Shown: piece after piece, positions 41,251 through 50,075 of the stretch | Position numbering within the stretch: the first letter of the stretch is position 1 | Layout: each line of letters begins with the position of its first letter | Assembly: GCA_020633555.1 (NCBI GenBank) | Contig: JACKDL010000032.1 | Coordinates: 1 to 64,000, forward strand | From: Myxococcales bacterium | GTDB lineage: Bacteria > Myxococcota_A > Bradymonadia > UBA7976 > UBA1532 | Length of the DNA: 64,000 bases | Direction of reading: 5' to 3' | Notes under the pieces: model-generated | What the model saw: only the letters and a program-made list of their open reading frames with translations | Database searches by the model: none | Told to the model about the DNA's origin: nothing | Translations under genes and position numbers: made by a program

Positions 41251-44200
41251 ACCCAGATCCGGCCGCGGTCGCCGTCGTGGGCCGGCTCGCCCACGAACAG
41301 GCGCCGGGTGCCGTCGGGCAGCGGGCCGGTGATCGACACCGCCCGCCCGAAGCTCCCGCCGCCGTCGGCCAGGATCCGCAGGGCGTCGCGGCCCCGGTCC
41401 AGGACCTGCACGTAGTCGCTGCCGCGGGTGCCCACGAACAGCGTGTCGGCGGGCAGGCCCGCCTGCGGCAGCACCGCCAGGCTCTGGCCCACCTGGTCGT
41501 CCGCCTCGCCCACGGTGATGGCCTCGAGCTGGAAGGCGCCGTTGCTGGGGTACAGCAGGAACACGGCGCCGTCGCGATCCTCGGCGAGGCTGGCCCGCGG
41601 CGCGCCGTAGGCGTAGGCGGTGCCCACCCCGGGCTGCAGCCGGCCCTGGACGAACGCCTGCCCGAACGTGCTCTCGGTGGCGCCGACCGACAGGTAGGAG
41701 TTGGGGATGAGCGCCCCGGTGGCCCCGTCGAGCAGGGCGGTGCTGCGGTCGCCGTCGCGGCGCACCGTGGCGATGACGTCGGGCACCCCGTCGCCGGTCA
41801 CGTCGCCCACGGCGTGGACCTTCTCACCGAGCTGGGCGTTGGCGAAGGGCCCGAAGGTCTCCCACACCACCTCCAGGCCGGCGCCGTTGCCCCGGACGGC
41901 GATCACCCGCCCGGTGCGGCGGTTCAGGCCCTCCCAGCGGTCCGGCTCACCGACGATCACCACCCCGCCGCCGACGTCGAGGAAGGCCAGCGACTCACCC
42001 AGGTTGGCGTCGGCGCTCGCCTGGCCCGACCGGACCGTCTGGCCCGCCGCGTCGTAGAAGCGCACCCCACCCTCGGTGCCGAGGCGGCCGGTGGGCAGGT
42101 CGGGCCCGCCGGCGATGACCTGGGCCGAGCCCGCCTGGAGCGCGTCGCCGTAGGCCAAGCCCAGGCCCAGCCGGCCGCGCTCGCGCACCCGCCACAGGAA
42201 GCCGCCGTCGGCGCCGCTGATGGCCACCACCTCGCTGCTGCTCTCACGGGTGTCCACCGGCGCGCCCGCGACCCCATCGGGCACCCCGTCGCCGTCCAGA
42301 TCACCCACGCCCAGCACGGTGGTGCCCAGCTCGGTGCCCGCGGTGCCGGCGGGGCTGCGGCCCACCTCCACCAGGCACACGGCGTTCAGGTCCTCATCCA
42401 CCTGGCCGTCGCAGTCGTCGTCGGCGGCGTTGCAGATCTCGGCGGGCACGGGGCCGCACTCGCCGCAGGCGTTGCGCACGCCCTCGTCGATCTCGCCGTC
42501 GCAGTCGTCGTCCACGAAGTTGCACACCTCGGGGGGCGGCGGCGGCGCCGAGCAGTCCACCCACTGGCCGGCCCGGCACAGCTCCACCCCTTCGCCGCAG
42601 GCGTTGCCGCAGGCGCGGCGCAGGTCCTCGTCGGTCTGGCCGTCGCAGTCGTTGTCCACGCCGTCGCACACCTCGTCGGCGGGCAGCGGCGCGTCGCAGG
42701 CGCCGAAGGCCCCGTTCACGCACACCTGCTCGCCCGGGCCGCACTGGGACTCGCAGGCGCGCACCACGCCGTCGTCCACCAGGCCGTCGCAGTCGTTGTC
42801 CACGCCGTCGCACACCTCGGGCGTCGGCCGGGGCGCGTTGCAGCCCATCCAGCGGCCCGCCGCACACACCTCCTGGCCCTCCCCGCAGGCCGTCTGGCAG
42901 CCGCGCACCAGATCCTCGTCGGTCTGCCCGTCGCAGTCGTTGTCCCGCCCGTCGCAGGCCTCGGGCGCGGGCTGGGGGCCCGCACACGCCGCCCAGGCGC
43001 CCCCGACGCAGGCCTGCTGCCCCGCGCCGCAGTCGGTCATGCAGGCCCGCGGGGCCACGTCCTCGTCCGTGCGCCCGTCACAGTCGTCGTCCAGGCCGTT
43101 GCACTGCTCGGGCTGGGGCACGGGCGCCTCGCAGGGCCCCAGCGCGCCGTCCACACAGCGGCGCTGGCCCACGCCGCAGTCGCCCTGGCAGGCCACGGGC
43201 GCCACGCCGTCGTCGATGGCCCCGTTGCAGTCGTCGTCCAGGCCGTTGCACACCTCGGCCGGCACCGGGCCGCAGCCGCCGCAGGCGTTGGTCACGCCCT
43301 CATCGGTCTGCCCGTCGCAGTCGTCATCCTGGCCGTTGCACACCTCGGCCGGCACCGGGCCGCAGCCGCCGCAGGCGTTCGCCACCCCCTCGTCGGTCTG
43401 CCCGTCGCAGTCGTCGTCCGCCCCGTTGCACACCTCGGCCGGCACCGGGCCGCAGCCGCCGCAGGCGTTGGCCACGCCCTCGTCGATCTGGCCGTCGCAG
43501 TCATCATCCGCCCCGTTGCAGCGCTCAGCCGGCACGGCCCCGCAGGCCCCACAGGCGTTCAGCACGCCCTCGTCCACCTGGCCGTCGCAGTCGTCGTCGC
43601 GCCCGTTGCAGCGCTCGGCAGGCGGCTCGCCGCAGAAGCCGCACGCGTTCAGCACCCCCTCGTCGATGAACCCGTCGCAGTCGTCATCCAGGCCGTTGCA
43701 CACCTCGTCGCGCGGCCGGCAGTTACAGCCCAGGACCTCCTCGTCGATGAGGCCGTCGCAGTCGTCATCGATCTCGTTGCAGACCTCTTCCCCGGGGGCC
43801 CCCGGCTCACCCTCGCAGCGCACCGAGACGTCGTCGGCGCACACGGTCTCGCCCTCCGCCGCGCAGGCGCCCACGCCCACGGCGCAGGCCTCGCCCAGCT
43901 CGGGGAAGGCCTCGTCGATGGCCCCGTCGCAGTCGTCGTCGCGGCCGTTGCAGCGCTCACCGGCGCCCGGGAAGACGAGCCGATCGCCGTCATCGCAGTC
44001 TTCGCCTGCGGGCACGCCGTCGCCGTCGTCGTCCACAGCGCCCTGATCGGCCCCCTGATCGGGGGTCCCCTGGTCCAGAGTCCCCCGGTCGGGGACCGCC
44101 TGATCCGCGGGCTCGCCGCCGTCGACGCGCTGGTCGGGATCACTGCCCCCGTCGAGATCGGGCGCCTGGTCGGGCCGGCCCTGGTCGGCGACGCCCTGAT

Positions 44201-44375
44201 CCTCGGGGCCACCCCGATCCAGGGTGAAGCCGTCCCCGCCGCCGCTGGCGTCGCGGATCTCGGCGTCGATGTCGGCCAGCCCGCCGTCGGGCAGCAGGTC
44301 GGGGTTGTCGCGGGTACAGGCGGCGAAGGCCACCGCCAGCGCGGCTGCTGCGAGCCCGAGGCTTCGACGAGACAA
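41235..44375 (-). CDS. Large lipoprotein with 14 MopE-like repeats and FG-GAP propeller-like end
   Basis: A 1046-residue lipoprotein. I choose the TTG at 44375 (GGGGGGTG five bases upstream), giving a leader LAAAALAVAFAAC; a longer frame reaches 44453 without signal sequence. After a long Asp/Gln/Gly linker there are 14 units of CNGxDDDCDGxxDEG type (about residues 145-670), separated by Cys-rich spacers such as VNACGGCGPVPAE. The C-terminal third holds FG-GAP/VCBS-like motifs (GVGDLDGDGVPDG, VGDVTGDGVPDVI). MopE-type repeats resemble calcium-binding thrombospondin type-3 loops and occur in surface copper/calcium proteins. Probably a long, calcium-stiffened surface stalk. Confidence 0.88.
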   Translation of the reverse strand: MSRRSLGLAAAALAVAFAACTRDNPDLLPDGGLADIDAEIRDASGGGDGFTLDRGGPEDQGVADQGRPDQAPDLDGGSDPDQRVDGGEPADQAVPDRGTLDQGTPDQGADQGAVDDDGDGVPAGEDCDDGDRLVFPGAGERCNGRDDDCDGAIDEAFPELGEACAVGVGACAAEGETVCADDVSVRCEGEPGAPGEEVCNEIDDDCDGLIDEEVLGCNCRPRDEVCNGLDDDCDGFIDEGVLNACGFCGEPPAERCNGRDDDCDGQVDEGVLNACGACGAVPAERCNGADDDCDGQIDEGVANACGGCGPVPAEVCNGADDDCDGQTDEGVANACGGCGPVPAEVCNGQDDDCDGQTDEGVTNACGGCGPVPAEVCNGLDDDCNGAIDDGVAPVACQGDCGVGQRRCVDGALGPCEAPVPQPEQCNGLDDDCDGRTDEDVAPRACMTDCGAGQQACVGGAWAACAGPQPAPEACDGRDNDCDGQTDEDLVRGCQTACGEGQEVCAAGRWMGCNAPRPTPEVCDGVDNDCDGLVDDGVVRACESQCGPGEQVCVNGAFGACDAPLPADEVCDGVDNDCDGQTDEDLRRACGNACGEGVELCRAGQWVDCSAPPPPPEVCNFVDDDCDGEIDEGVRNACGECGPVPAEICNAADDDCDGQVDEDLNAVCLVEVGRSPAGTAGTELGTTVLGVGDLDGDGVPDGVAGAPVDTRESSSEVVAISGADGGFLWRVRERGRLGLGLAYGDALQAGSAQVIAGGPDLPTGRLGTEGGVRFYDAAGQTVRSGQASADANLGESLAFLDVGGGVVIVGEPDRWEGLNRRTGRVIAVRGNGAGLEVVWETFGPFANAQLGEKVHAVGDVTGDGVPDVIATVRRDGDRSTALLDGATGALIPNSYLSVGATESTFGQAFVQGRLQPGVGTAYAYGAPRASLAEDRDGAVFLLYPSNGAFQLEAITVGEADDQVGQSLAVLPQAGLPADTLFVGTRGSDYVQVLDRGRDALRILADGGGSFGRAVSITGPLPDGTRRLFVGEPAHDGDRGRIWVYSVR

Positions 44376-44501
44376 TGGGCACCCCCCGGTGCGGGCCCTG
44401 TGGCCCGGATTGCTTCCAATGGCTCGATACGTTCCCGCAGAGGGGCGCCTCAAGTCCAGCCGGCTCGCTCCGGCCCACCCTGCGTGCTAATTTCCGCCCG
44501 C

Positions 44502-45074
44502 ATGCGGCCCGAAAGCCCCCTCGACGAGCTCGAAGACGCCGATCTGGTCGCCCGCGCCCTCGACGCGCGGCCGGGCGATCACCGCGCCTTCGACGCGCTC
44601 GTCCGTCGCCACCGCGCCCACGTCATCACCAACTGCCGCTACATCACCCGCGCCCCCAGCGAGGCCGAGGACCTGGCGCAGGATGTCTTCGTGAAGGCCT
44701 TCTTCGCCCTGGACCGCTTCGAAGGGCGGGCCCAGTTCAAGACCTGGGTGCGCCGCATCAAGCTCAACCACTGCCTGAACTGGCTGGCGAAGCAGAAGCA
44801 CCGCCGCACCACCGACATCGAGACGCCGGGGCTGGAGGCGGCCGCCACCATGCAGGTGCGCCCCGAGGCGCCGCGGCACGACGAGCGGCAGGCCATCGCC
44901 CTGGCGCTGGACGCGCTGCCCGACACCCTGCGCCTGCCCCTGGTGATGCGGGATCTGGACCAGCTCCCCTACCAGGACATCGCCGACCAGCTCGGGCTGA
45001 CCCTGTCGGCGGTGAAGATGCGCATCAAGCGGGGCCGTGAGCAGTTCCGCGAGCTGTACGAGGGGGCCGCGTGA
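44502..45074 (+). CDS. RNA polymerase sigma factor, ECF type, in operon with MscS
   Basis: A 190-residue sigma-70 family protein, ATG at 44502. Region 2 (about 25-95: FDALVRRHRAHVITNCRYIT, AEDLAQDVFVKAFFALDRFEG, FKTWVRRIKLNHCLNWL) and region 4 (about 130-185: LDALPDTLRLPLVMRDLDQL, YQDIADQLGLTLSAVKMRIKRG) are intact. Its stop overlaps the next start (GTGA). The next gene encodes a small acidic protein that could be its anti-sigma factor, and the third gene a mechanosensitive channel. It is divergent from the 14-repeat lipoprotein gene. Confidence 0.95.
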   Translation: MRPESPLDELEDADLVARALDARPGDHRAFDALVRRHRAHVITNCRYITRAPSEAEDLAQDVFVKAFFALDRFEGRAQFKTWVRRIKLNHCLNWLAKQKHRRTTDIETPGLEAAATMQVRPEAPRHDERQAIALALDALPDTLRLPLVMRDLDQLPYQDIADQLGLTLSAVKMRIKRGREQFRELYEGAA

Positions 45075-45427
45075 GCCACGACCCCCACGACCCGCCGAAG
45101 GGCGGCGCGGCCCCGGACGAGCCCCTGGACGAGGCGCTCCCGGACGACGAGGAGCTGGGCGACGACGAGCTGGGCGAGCCCATCACGGCCACCCTCGAGA
45201 AGCTGCAGGCCATCCACCCGGTGAGCGCAGACTTCGACGGGCGCCTGGAGCGCCGCATCGAGCGCATCCAGGTCACGGCAGACCTGGGCCGCATGTGGTG
45301 GGAGGTGCCCGGCGCGGCGGTCAAGGAGCTGCTGCGGGGCCTGTTCACACCGAGCACACGGCCGGCCCGGCGGCGACCCCCGCCGCCGAAGCCCACGCAG
45401 GCCAACCCGGGGGACGACGATGGGTGA
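45071..45427 (+). CDS. Small acidic protein between sigma factor and MscS channel
   Basis: A 118-residue soluble protein, GTG at 45071 overlapping the sigma-factor stop, and its own stop overlapping the MscS start by 8 bp. The N-terminus is very acidic (DDEELGDDELGEP); the middle is an amphipathic stretch FDGRLERRIERIQVTADLG; then WWEVPGAAVKELLRGLF and a Pro/Arg tail. It has no membrane helix and no zinc-binding HCC motif as in classical anti-sigmas. Position argues for a sigma regulator. I recognise no family. Confidence 0.7.
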   Translation: MSHDPHDPPKGGAAPDEPLDEALPDDEELGDDELGEPITATLEKLQAIHPVSADFDGRLERRIERIQVTADLGRMWWEVPGAAVKELLRGLFTPSTRPARRRPPPPKPTQANPGDDDG

Positions 45428-46274
45428 TCAGGTGCGCGACATCGGCAATCGACTGGAGAACCTGTTCGCCGGCTGGGTCGAGGGCCTGGTGGGCGCCGTG
45501 CCCAAGGTGCTGGTGGCCGTGGTGCTGCTGGTGGCCGCGGTGTTCGTGGCCCGGCTGGCGCGCCGGCTGCTGCACGTGACGCTGACCCGCCTGAAGGTGG
45601 ACGAGCTGGCCGCCAAGGCCGGCTTCGACGGCGCCCTGCGCCGCATCGGCGTCCAGAAGCTCAGCGACGTGGTGCCCACGCTCGTCTATGGGCTGCTGCT
45701 GTTCGTGTTCGTCGGCGTCGGCGCCGAAGCGGTGGGCCTGCAGGCGGTGTCGCGGGCCATCGGCAGCGTGCTGGCCTACCTGCCCAACGTGGTGGCCGCC
45801 CTGCTGCTGCTGGTGTTCGGCTCGTGGGCGGCCCAGGCCGCCGGCACCGCCGTGGCGCGGGTGGCCGAGGGCAGCGGCCTGGAGTTCGGCCCGTCGCTGG
45901 GGCGCGTCGTGTCGGCCATGGTGTTCTTCGTGGTGGCCCTGACCGCCGCCAGCCAGCTCAAGATCGACACCGACGTGGTGCGGATTTTCACCCTGTGCGC
46001 CCTGGCCGGGCTGGCGCTCGCCTTCGGCCTGTCGGTGGGCCTGGGCTCGCGCACGGTCATGCAGAACATCCTCAGCGGCTTCTACGCCCGCAAGCTGTTC
46101 CGCGCGGGCGACCGCGTGCAGGTGGGCGAGGTCGAAGGCGAGCTCGTGGGCATCAGCAGCACCCAGGCCCTCATCGAGCGCGGCGACGAGACCGTCGCCC
46201 TGCCCAACACCGTCTTCCTGGACGGCGCCGTCACCCTGAAGTCCCGCATCGCCGACCAGATCGAGGCGGAGTGA
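45420..46274 (+). CDS. MscS-family mechanosensitive ion channel
   Basis: A 284-residue membrane protein, ATG at 45420. Hydrophobic helices at about 22-48, 80-105, 118-140, 160-180 and a pore-like helix ALAGLALAFGLSVGLGSRTV, then a short beta domain (RVQVGEVEGELVGISSTQAL, VALPNTVFLDG). The N-terminal half resembles the conserved TM-helix type (PF05552-like). Gated by membrane tension in known members, releasing solutes on osmotic down-shock. Co-translated with a sigma factor and acidic protein, so channel level may be set by that regulator. Confidence 0.92.
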   Translation: MGDQVRDIGNRLENLFAGWVEGLVGAVPKVLVAVVLLVAAVFVARLARRLLHVTLTRLKVDELAAKAGFDGALRRIGVQKLSDVVPTLVYGLLLFVFVGVGAEAVGLQAVSRAIGSVLAYLPNVVAALLLLVFGSWAAQAAGTAVARVAEGSGLEFGPSLGRVVSAMVFFVVALTAASQLKIDTDVVRIFTLCALAGLALAFGLSVGLGSRTVMQNILSGFYARKLFRAGDRVQVGEVEGELVGISSTQALIERGDETVALPNTVFLDGAVTLKSRIADQIEAE

Positions 46275-46325
46275 CCCCCACCGGGCGCTTGCCTCGAAAT
46301 CGTCACGCTGCTTTGATCGCGCGTC

Positions 46326-46351
46326 CCGAGCGGGCCTGCCCCGCCGCTCGG
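46326..46351 (+). terminator. Hairpin after the MscS gene
   Basis: CCGAGCGG and CCGCTCGG with a 10-base loop, 52 bp after the MscS stop. No T-run, so only a possible terminator or attenuator before the next lipoprotein gene. Confidence 0.3.
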
Positions 46352-46398
46352 ATCCGTGGGAGTTTCCTGTTCCGGGGCGCCGCGAGCCGGGGGAGTGC

Positions 46399-48249
46399 AT
46401 GCGGTCGATGAAGTTCAGCGGGTGGGCCCAAGCGGCACTGGCGTGCGCGGCGCTCGGCCTGGTCGCGTGCGACGACGGTGGCTCCGAGGGGACCGGCGGC
46501 CAGGGCGGCGGGGGCGCGCAGCCCGACATCGGCCTGATCCTGCCCGATGGCGGCAACGGCGGCGCGGGCGGTGGCGCTGGGGGCGCCGGCGGCGGGGGCG
46601 CCCTGCCCGCCTGCAGCGACGGCCGTGACAACGACAACGACGGCCTGATCGACGAGGAAGATCGCGGCTGCGACGGCCCGGACGACACCAGCGAGATCGG
46701 CCCGCCCGCCTGCAGCGACGGCGTCGACAACGACTTCGACGGCGACACCGACTTCCCGGCCGATCCGGGTTGCGCGGGCCCCCAGGACGACGACGAGTTC
46801 AACGAGCCCGTCCTGCCCCGCTGCAACGACGGCATCGACAACGATCGCGACGGCTACCTGGACGAGCAGGATCCCGGCTGCCGGTCGGTGGCCGACAACG
46901 ACGAGGAGAACGAGGACGAGATCCCGGTCTGCTTCGACAAGATCGACAACGACGGCGACGGCCTGGTGGACTTCCCCTGGGATCCCGGCTGCAGCGCGGC
47001 GGGCGACGACGACGAGACCGACGGACGCCTCACCGAGTGCAGCAACGGCGTCGACGACGACGAGGACGGGCGCATCGACTTCCCGGACGACCCGGGCTGC
47101 ATGGGCACTGGCGACAACACCGAGGCAGACAAGCCGCTGGCGCCGCAGTGCGCCGACGGCCAGGACAACGACCGCGACGGCCGCACCGACTACCCCGACG
47201 ATGTGGAGTGCTTCGCCGCCTCGGACCCCAGCGAGCGCGGGCCCTGCGGCAACGTGTACTCGCCGCCCCTGCTGGCCCAGGGCGAGACCCTGGTGGTCGA
47301 CACCAGCCGGGGCCTGTTCGAGAGCGCCGGCTCGTGCGGCGGCCGCGGCAGCCCCGAGACCGTGGTGTTCTACCGCCTGAGCCGCCCCGTCGAGGCGCTG
47401 GTGGTCTCCACCGAGGGGGCCGAGACCGCGGTCCCCACCACGCTGTATGTCCGCCGCGGCGTCTGCCTGGATCCCGATCCCATCGTCGAGATGGGCTGCC
47501 AGCGCGAGGCCGAGAACCCCGCGACCCCGGGGCACACGCTGACCATCCCCAACGTGCCGGCGGGCGACTACTACATCGTCATCGACGGCGTGGCCGGCGC
47601 CGGCGGGCCCGTGGCGGTCACCGTCACCGAGGTCCCCCTGGCCCAGTGCCTGAACACCCTGGATGACGACGAGGACGGCCGCCTGGACTACCCGGACGAT
47701 CCCGGCTGCGACCACCCCACCGACCGCGACGAGGCCGATCCCGACGTGGCCCCGGCCTGCGCCAACGACGAGGACGACGACGGCGACGGGCAGGTGGACT
47801 TCCCCCTCGACGTGGCCTGCCCCGCCGCGAGCTGGGACGACGAGACCGACGTCTGTGGCGCCAACGTGCCCTTCCTGCAGCTCTTCGACGCGAACCCGGT
47901 GTACGTGGGCAGCACCCGCGAGGCCGACGGCGCCAGCAGCGCGCTGGTGGGCAGCTGCGGCGGCCAGGGCAACCCCGAGCGCGTCTTCCGCTTCCGCAAC
48001 CCGCGGCCGGGCCGCCTGACCATCAGCACCGCCCACCCCGAGTCCGATCCGGGCACCACCGTCTATGTGCGCCGGGACTGCGCCGACCGCCTGTCGGAGC
48101 TGCTGTGCGACGACGGCAGCCGGGGCGGCACCGACAACGGGCGGGTGGCCTTCGACGCCCAGGCGGCCGTGTACTGGATCATCGTCGACACCACCCGCGG
48201 GCTGGGCGGCGACTTCAAGCTGACCGTCGAGCGCGAAGAGGCCGAGTGA
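46399..48249 (+). CDS. Lipoprotein with DxDxDG repeats and two PPC-like domains
   Basis: A 616-residue lipoprotein, ATG at 46399 after GGGGGAG; lipobox GLVAC. Gly-rich linker, then six units of the type CSDGxDNDxDGxxDFPxDPGC (about 75-275), a beta domain (about 280-415), two more Asp units (about 416-475), and a second beta domain (about 485-616). The beta domains repeat each other: SCGGxGxPExV, STxxxE, TTxYVRR, and resemble bacterial pre-peptidase C-terminal (PPC) domains. A calcium-binding, surface-exposed protein is likely. The stop overlaps the murE start (GTGA), unusual for a surface lipoprotein. Confidence 0.87.
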   Translation: MRSMKFSGWAQAALACAALGLVACDDGGSEGTGGQGGGGAQPDIGLILPDGGNGGAGGGAGGAGGGGALPACSDGRDNDNDGLIDEEDRGCDGPDDTSEIGPPACSDGVDNDFDGDTDFPADPGCAGPQDDDEFNEPVLPRCNDGIDNDRDGYLDEQDPGCRSVADNDEENEDEIPVCFDKIDNDGDGLVDFPWDPGCSAAGDDDETDGRLTECSNGVDDDEDGRIDFPDDPGCMGTGDNTEADKPLAPQCADGQDNDRDGRTDYPDDVECFAASDPSERGPCGNVYSPPLLAQGETLVVDTSRGLFESAGSCGGRGSPETVVFYRLSRPVEALVVSTEGAETAVPTTLYVRRGVCLDPDPIVEMGCQREAENPATPGHTLTIPNVPAGDYYIVIDGVAGAGGPVAVTVTEVPLAQCLNTLDDDEDGRLDYPDDPGCDHPTDRDEADPDVAPACANDEDDDGDGQVDFPLDVACPAASWDDETDVCGANVPFLQLFDANPVYVGSTREADGASSALVGSCGGQGNPERVFRFRNPRPGRLTISTAHPESDPGTTVYVRRDCADRLSELLCDDGSRGGTDNGRVAFDAQAAVYWIIVDTTRGLGGDFKLTVEREEAE

Positions 48250-50069
48250 CCCCGCCCTGGCCCGTCGACGCGCTGCTCGGCGGGCTGGTGGACGGCTGGC
48301 GCCGCCCGCCCCCCTCCCCCGCCCCGGCCATCACCGAGATCACGCTGGACGTCGAGGAGGTCCGCCCGGGCACCCTGTTCATCGCCCGCACCGCCTGGTG
48401 GTCCGACACCCATGCCCTGCTCGGCGAGGCCTGCGCGCGGGGCGCGGCGGCCCTGGTGGTCAGCCGCCCCGGCGCGGTGCCGGTGGGGCTCGACCGGCCC
48501 GTGGCCGTGGTTGGACGCGAGGATCCGGCGCTGGGCCACATCGCCGCGCGGTTCTACGGCCACCCCACCCGCAAGCTGGAGGTGGTGGGGATCACCGGCA
48601 CCAACGGCAAGACCAGCACCACCTGGATCGTGGAGCGCCTCTGGGCGGCCCTGGGGCGGCGGCCAGCCCGCATGGGCACCCTGGGCTATACGGCCCCGGG
48701 GCGGGAGATCCCGGCCACCAACACCACGCCCGACGCCCTGGTGATCCAACGCTTCGCCCACGACGCGCTGGCCCTGGGCGCCGACGGCCTGGTGCTGGAG
48801 GTGTCGAGCCACGGCCTGAGCCTGGAGCGGGTGGCCGGCGTGGCGTTCGACGCCGTGGGCTTCACCCAGCTTGGCCGGGATCACCTTGATTTTCATGGGG
48901 ATCTGGAGGACTACCGCGCCGCGAAGGCCCGGCTCTTCGGGCCCTGCCTGCAGGCCACGCAGATCGCGGGCAAGGCCCCGCGGGCGGTGGCGTGGGTGGA
49001 TGATCCCGAGGGCGCCCGGATGCTCGCGCACGTCCCGCCCAGCGTGCCGCAGGTGCCCGTGGGCACCGGCCCCGCGGCTGCGCTGCGGGTGGCCGCCACG
49101 CCCGATGGGCTGCGCGGCAGCGACCTGACCCTGCGTTGGGGGGACGTCACCTCCACCGCCCGCCTGGCGCTGCCGGGCGATCACGACGTGGCCAACGCCA
49201 GCCTGGCCCTGGCCCTGGTGGCGCGTTCGCCCGACGGGCTGGCGGCCGCGGCCGCCGCCCTGGCCCAGGTGCCCGCGGTGCCCGGCCGCCTGGAGCGCGC
49301 CGCCGACGGGATCTGGGTGGACTACGCCCACACCCCCGATGCGGTGGCCCGGATCATCGCCGGCGTGCGGGCCCGGGCGCCGGGCGAACGCCTGCATGTG
49401 GTGGTGGGCTGTGGGGGTGACCGCGATCGGGGCAAGCGCCCCTTGATGGCCCGCGCCGCCGAGGCCGCGGACGCGGTGTGGCACACCGCCGACAACCCTC
49501 GCAGCGAGTCCGCCCAGGCCATCCTGGACGACATGGCCGCGGGGAGCACGCGGCCCGCCCACCGCGAGCCCGACCGGGCGCGCGCCATCGCCCAGGCGAG
49601 CGCTCAGGGAGCGCTGACCCTGGTCTTGGGCAAGGGGCACGAAACCACCCAGCAGGTGGGCACTGTCGCCTGGCGCTTCGACGATCGCGAGGTGGCCCGG
49701 CGGGCGGCCGCCGCCCGGGCCGCTGGCCTGCCCTGGGACCGGGCGTGTTGGGCCTGGGGCCTGCCCGACCCCACGCCCGCGGCGGTGCTGGCCGCTGCAC
49801 GGGCGGCGCCTGGCGGGCTATGGGTGCTGGGCGGCCGGCCCGACGCGGCGGCGCTCACCGCCCGCTTCGGCGATCACTGGCTGGCGTGCCGATGGGCTGA
49901 TCTGCCCGCCGAACTGCAGGTGCAGCACCGCGCGGTGGTCCTGGTGGATCCGCCCGCGAGCTGCAGACTGGATGGCTGGGGGGCACCCCCGGCAGGCGAG
50001 CCCCCGGGGCCCGTGGCGGTGGCCGCGGCCCCGAAGATCCCGAGCCTGTGGGACCGGCGCGGGCGCTGA
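48246..50069 (+). CDS. murE: UDP-N-acetylmuramoyl-tripeptide (meso-DAP) synthetase, MurE, with C-terminal extension
   Basis: A 607-residue Mur ligase, GTG at 48246, overlapping the previous stop. Adds meso-diaminopimelate to UDP-MurNAc-L-Ala-D-Glu: GITGTNGKTSTTWI (about 117) is the P-loop, TNTTPDAL and SSHGLSLERV follow, VDYAHTPDA and the DNPRSE motif (about 415) give meso-DAP specificity. MurE is normally about 490-510 residues; here about 100 extra residues (WVLGGRPDAAALTARFGDHW...) follow and have no named domain. It is not in a dcw cluster: no murF, mraY or ftsI is near. Confidence 0.92.
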   Translation: MTPPWPVDALLGGLVDGWRRPPPSPAPAITEITLDVEEVRPGTLFIARTAWWSDTHALLGEACARGAAALVVSRPGAVPVGLDRPVAVVGREDPALGHIAARFYGHPTRKLEVVGITGTNGKTSTTWIVERLWAALGRRPARMGTLGYTAPGREIPATNTTPDALVIQRFAHDALALGADGLVLEVSSHGLSLERVAGVAFDAVGFTQLGRDHLDFHGDLEDYRAAKARLFGPCLQATQIAGKAPRAVAWVDDPEGARMLAHVPPSVPQVPVGTGPAAALRVAATPDGLRGSDLTLRWGDVTSTARLALPGDHDVANASLALALVARSPDGLAAAAAALAQVPAVPGRLERAADGIWVDYAHTPDAVARIIAGVRARAPGERLHVVVGCGGDRDRGKRPLMARAAEAADAVWHTADNPRSESAQAILDDMAAGSTRPAHREPDRARAIAQASAQGALTLVLGKGHETTQQVGTVAWRFDDREVARRAAAARAAGLPWDRACWAWGLPDPTPAAVLAAARAAPGGLWVLGGRPDAAALTARFGDHWLACRWADLPAELQVQHRAVVLVDPPASCRLDGWGAPPAGEPPGPVAVAAAPKIPSLWDRRGR

Positions 50070-50075
50070 GCGGCC

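Noticed and set aside
41277..45074. A very long open frame on the plus strand opposite the 14-repeat lipoprotein gene
   Set aside because: It is a GC-bias shadow: the sequence is His/Val/Ala/Gly low-complexity, and only its last 573 bp (the ECF sigma factor) is real.
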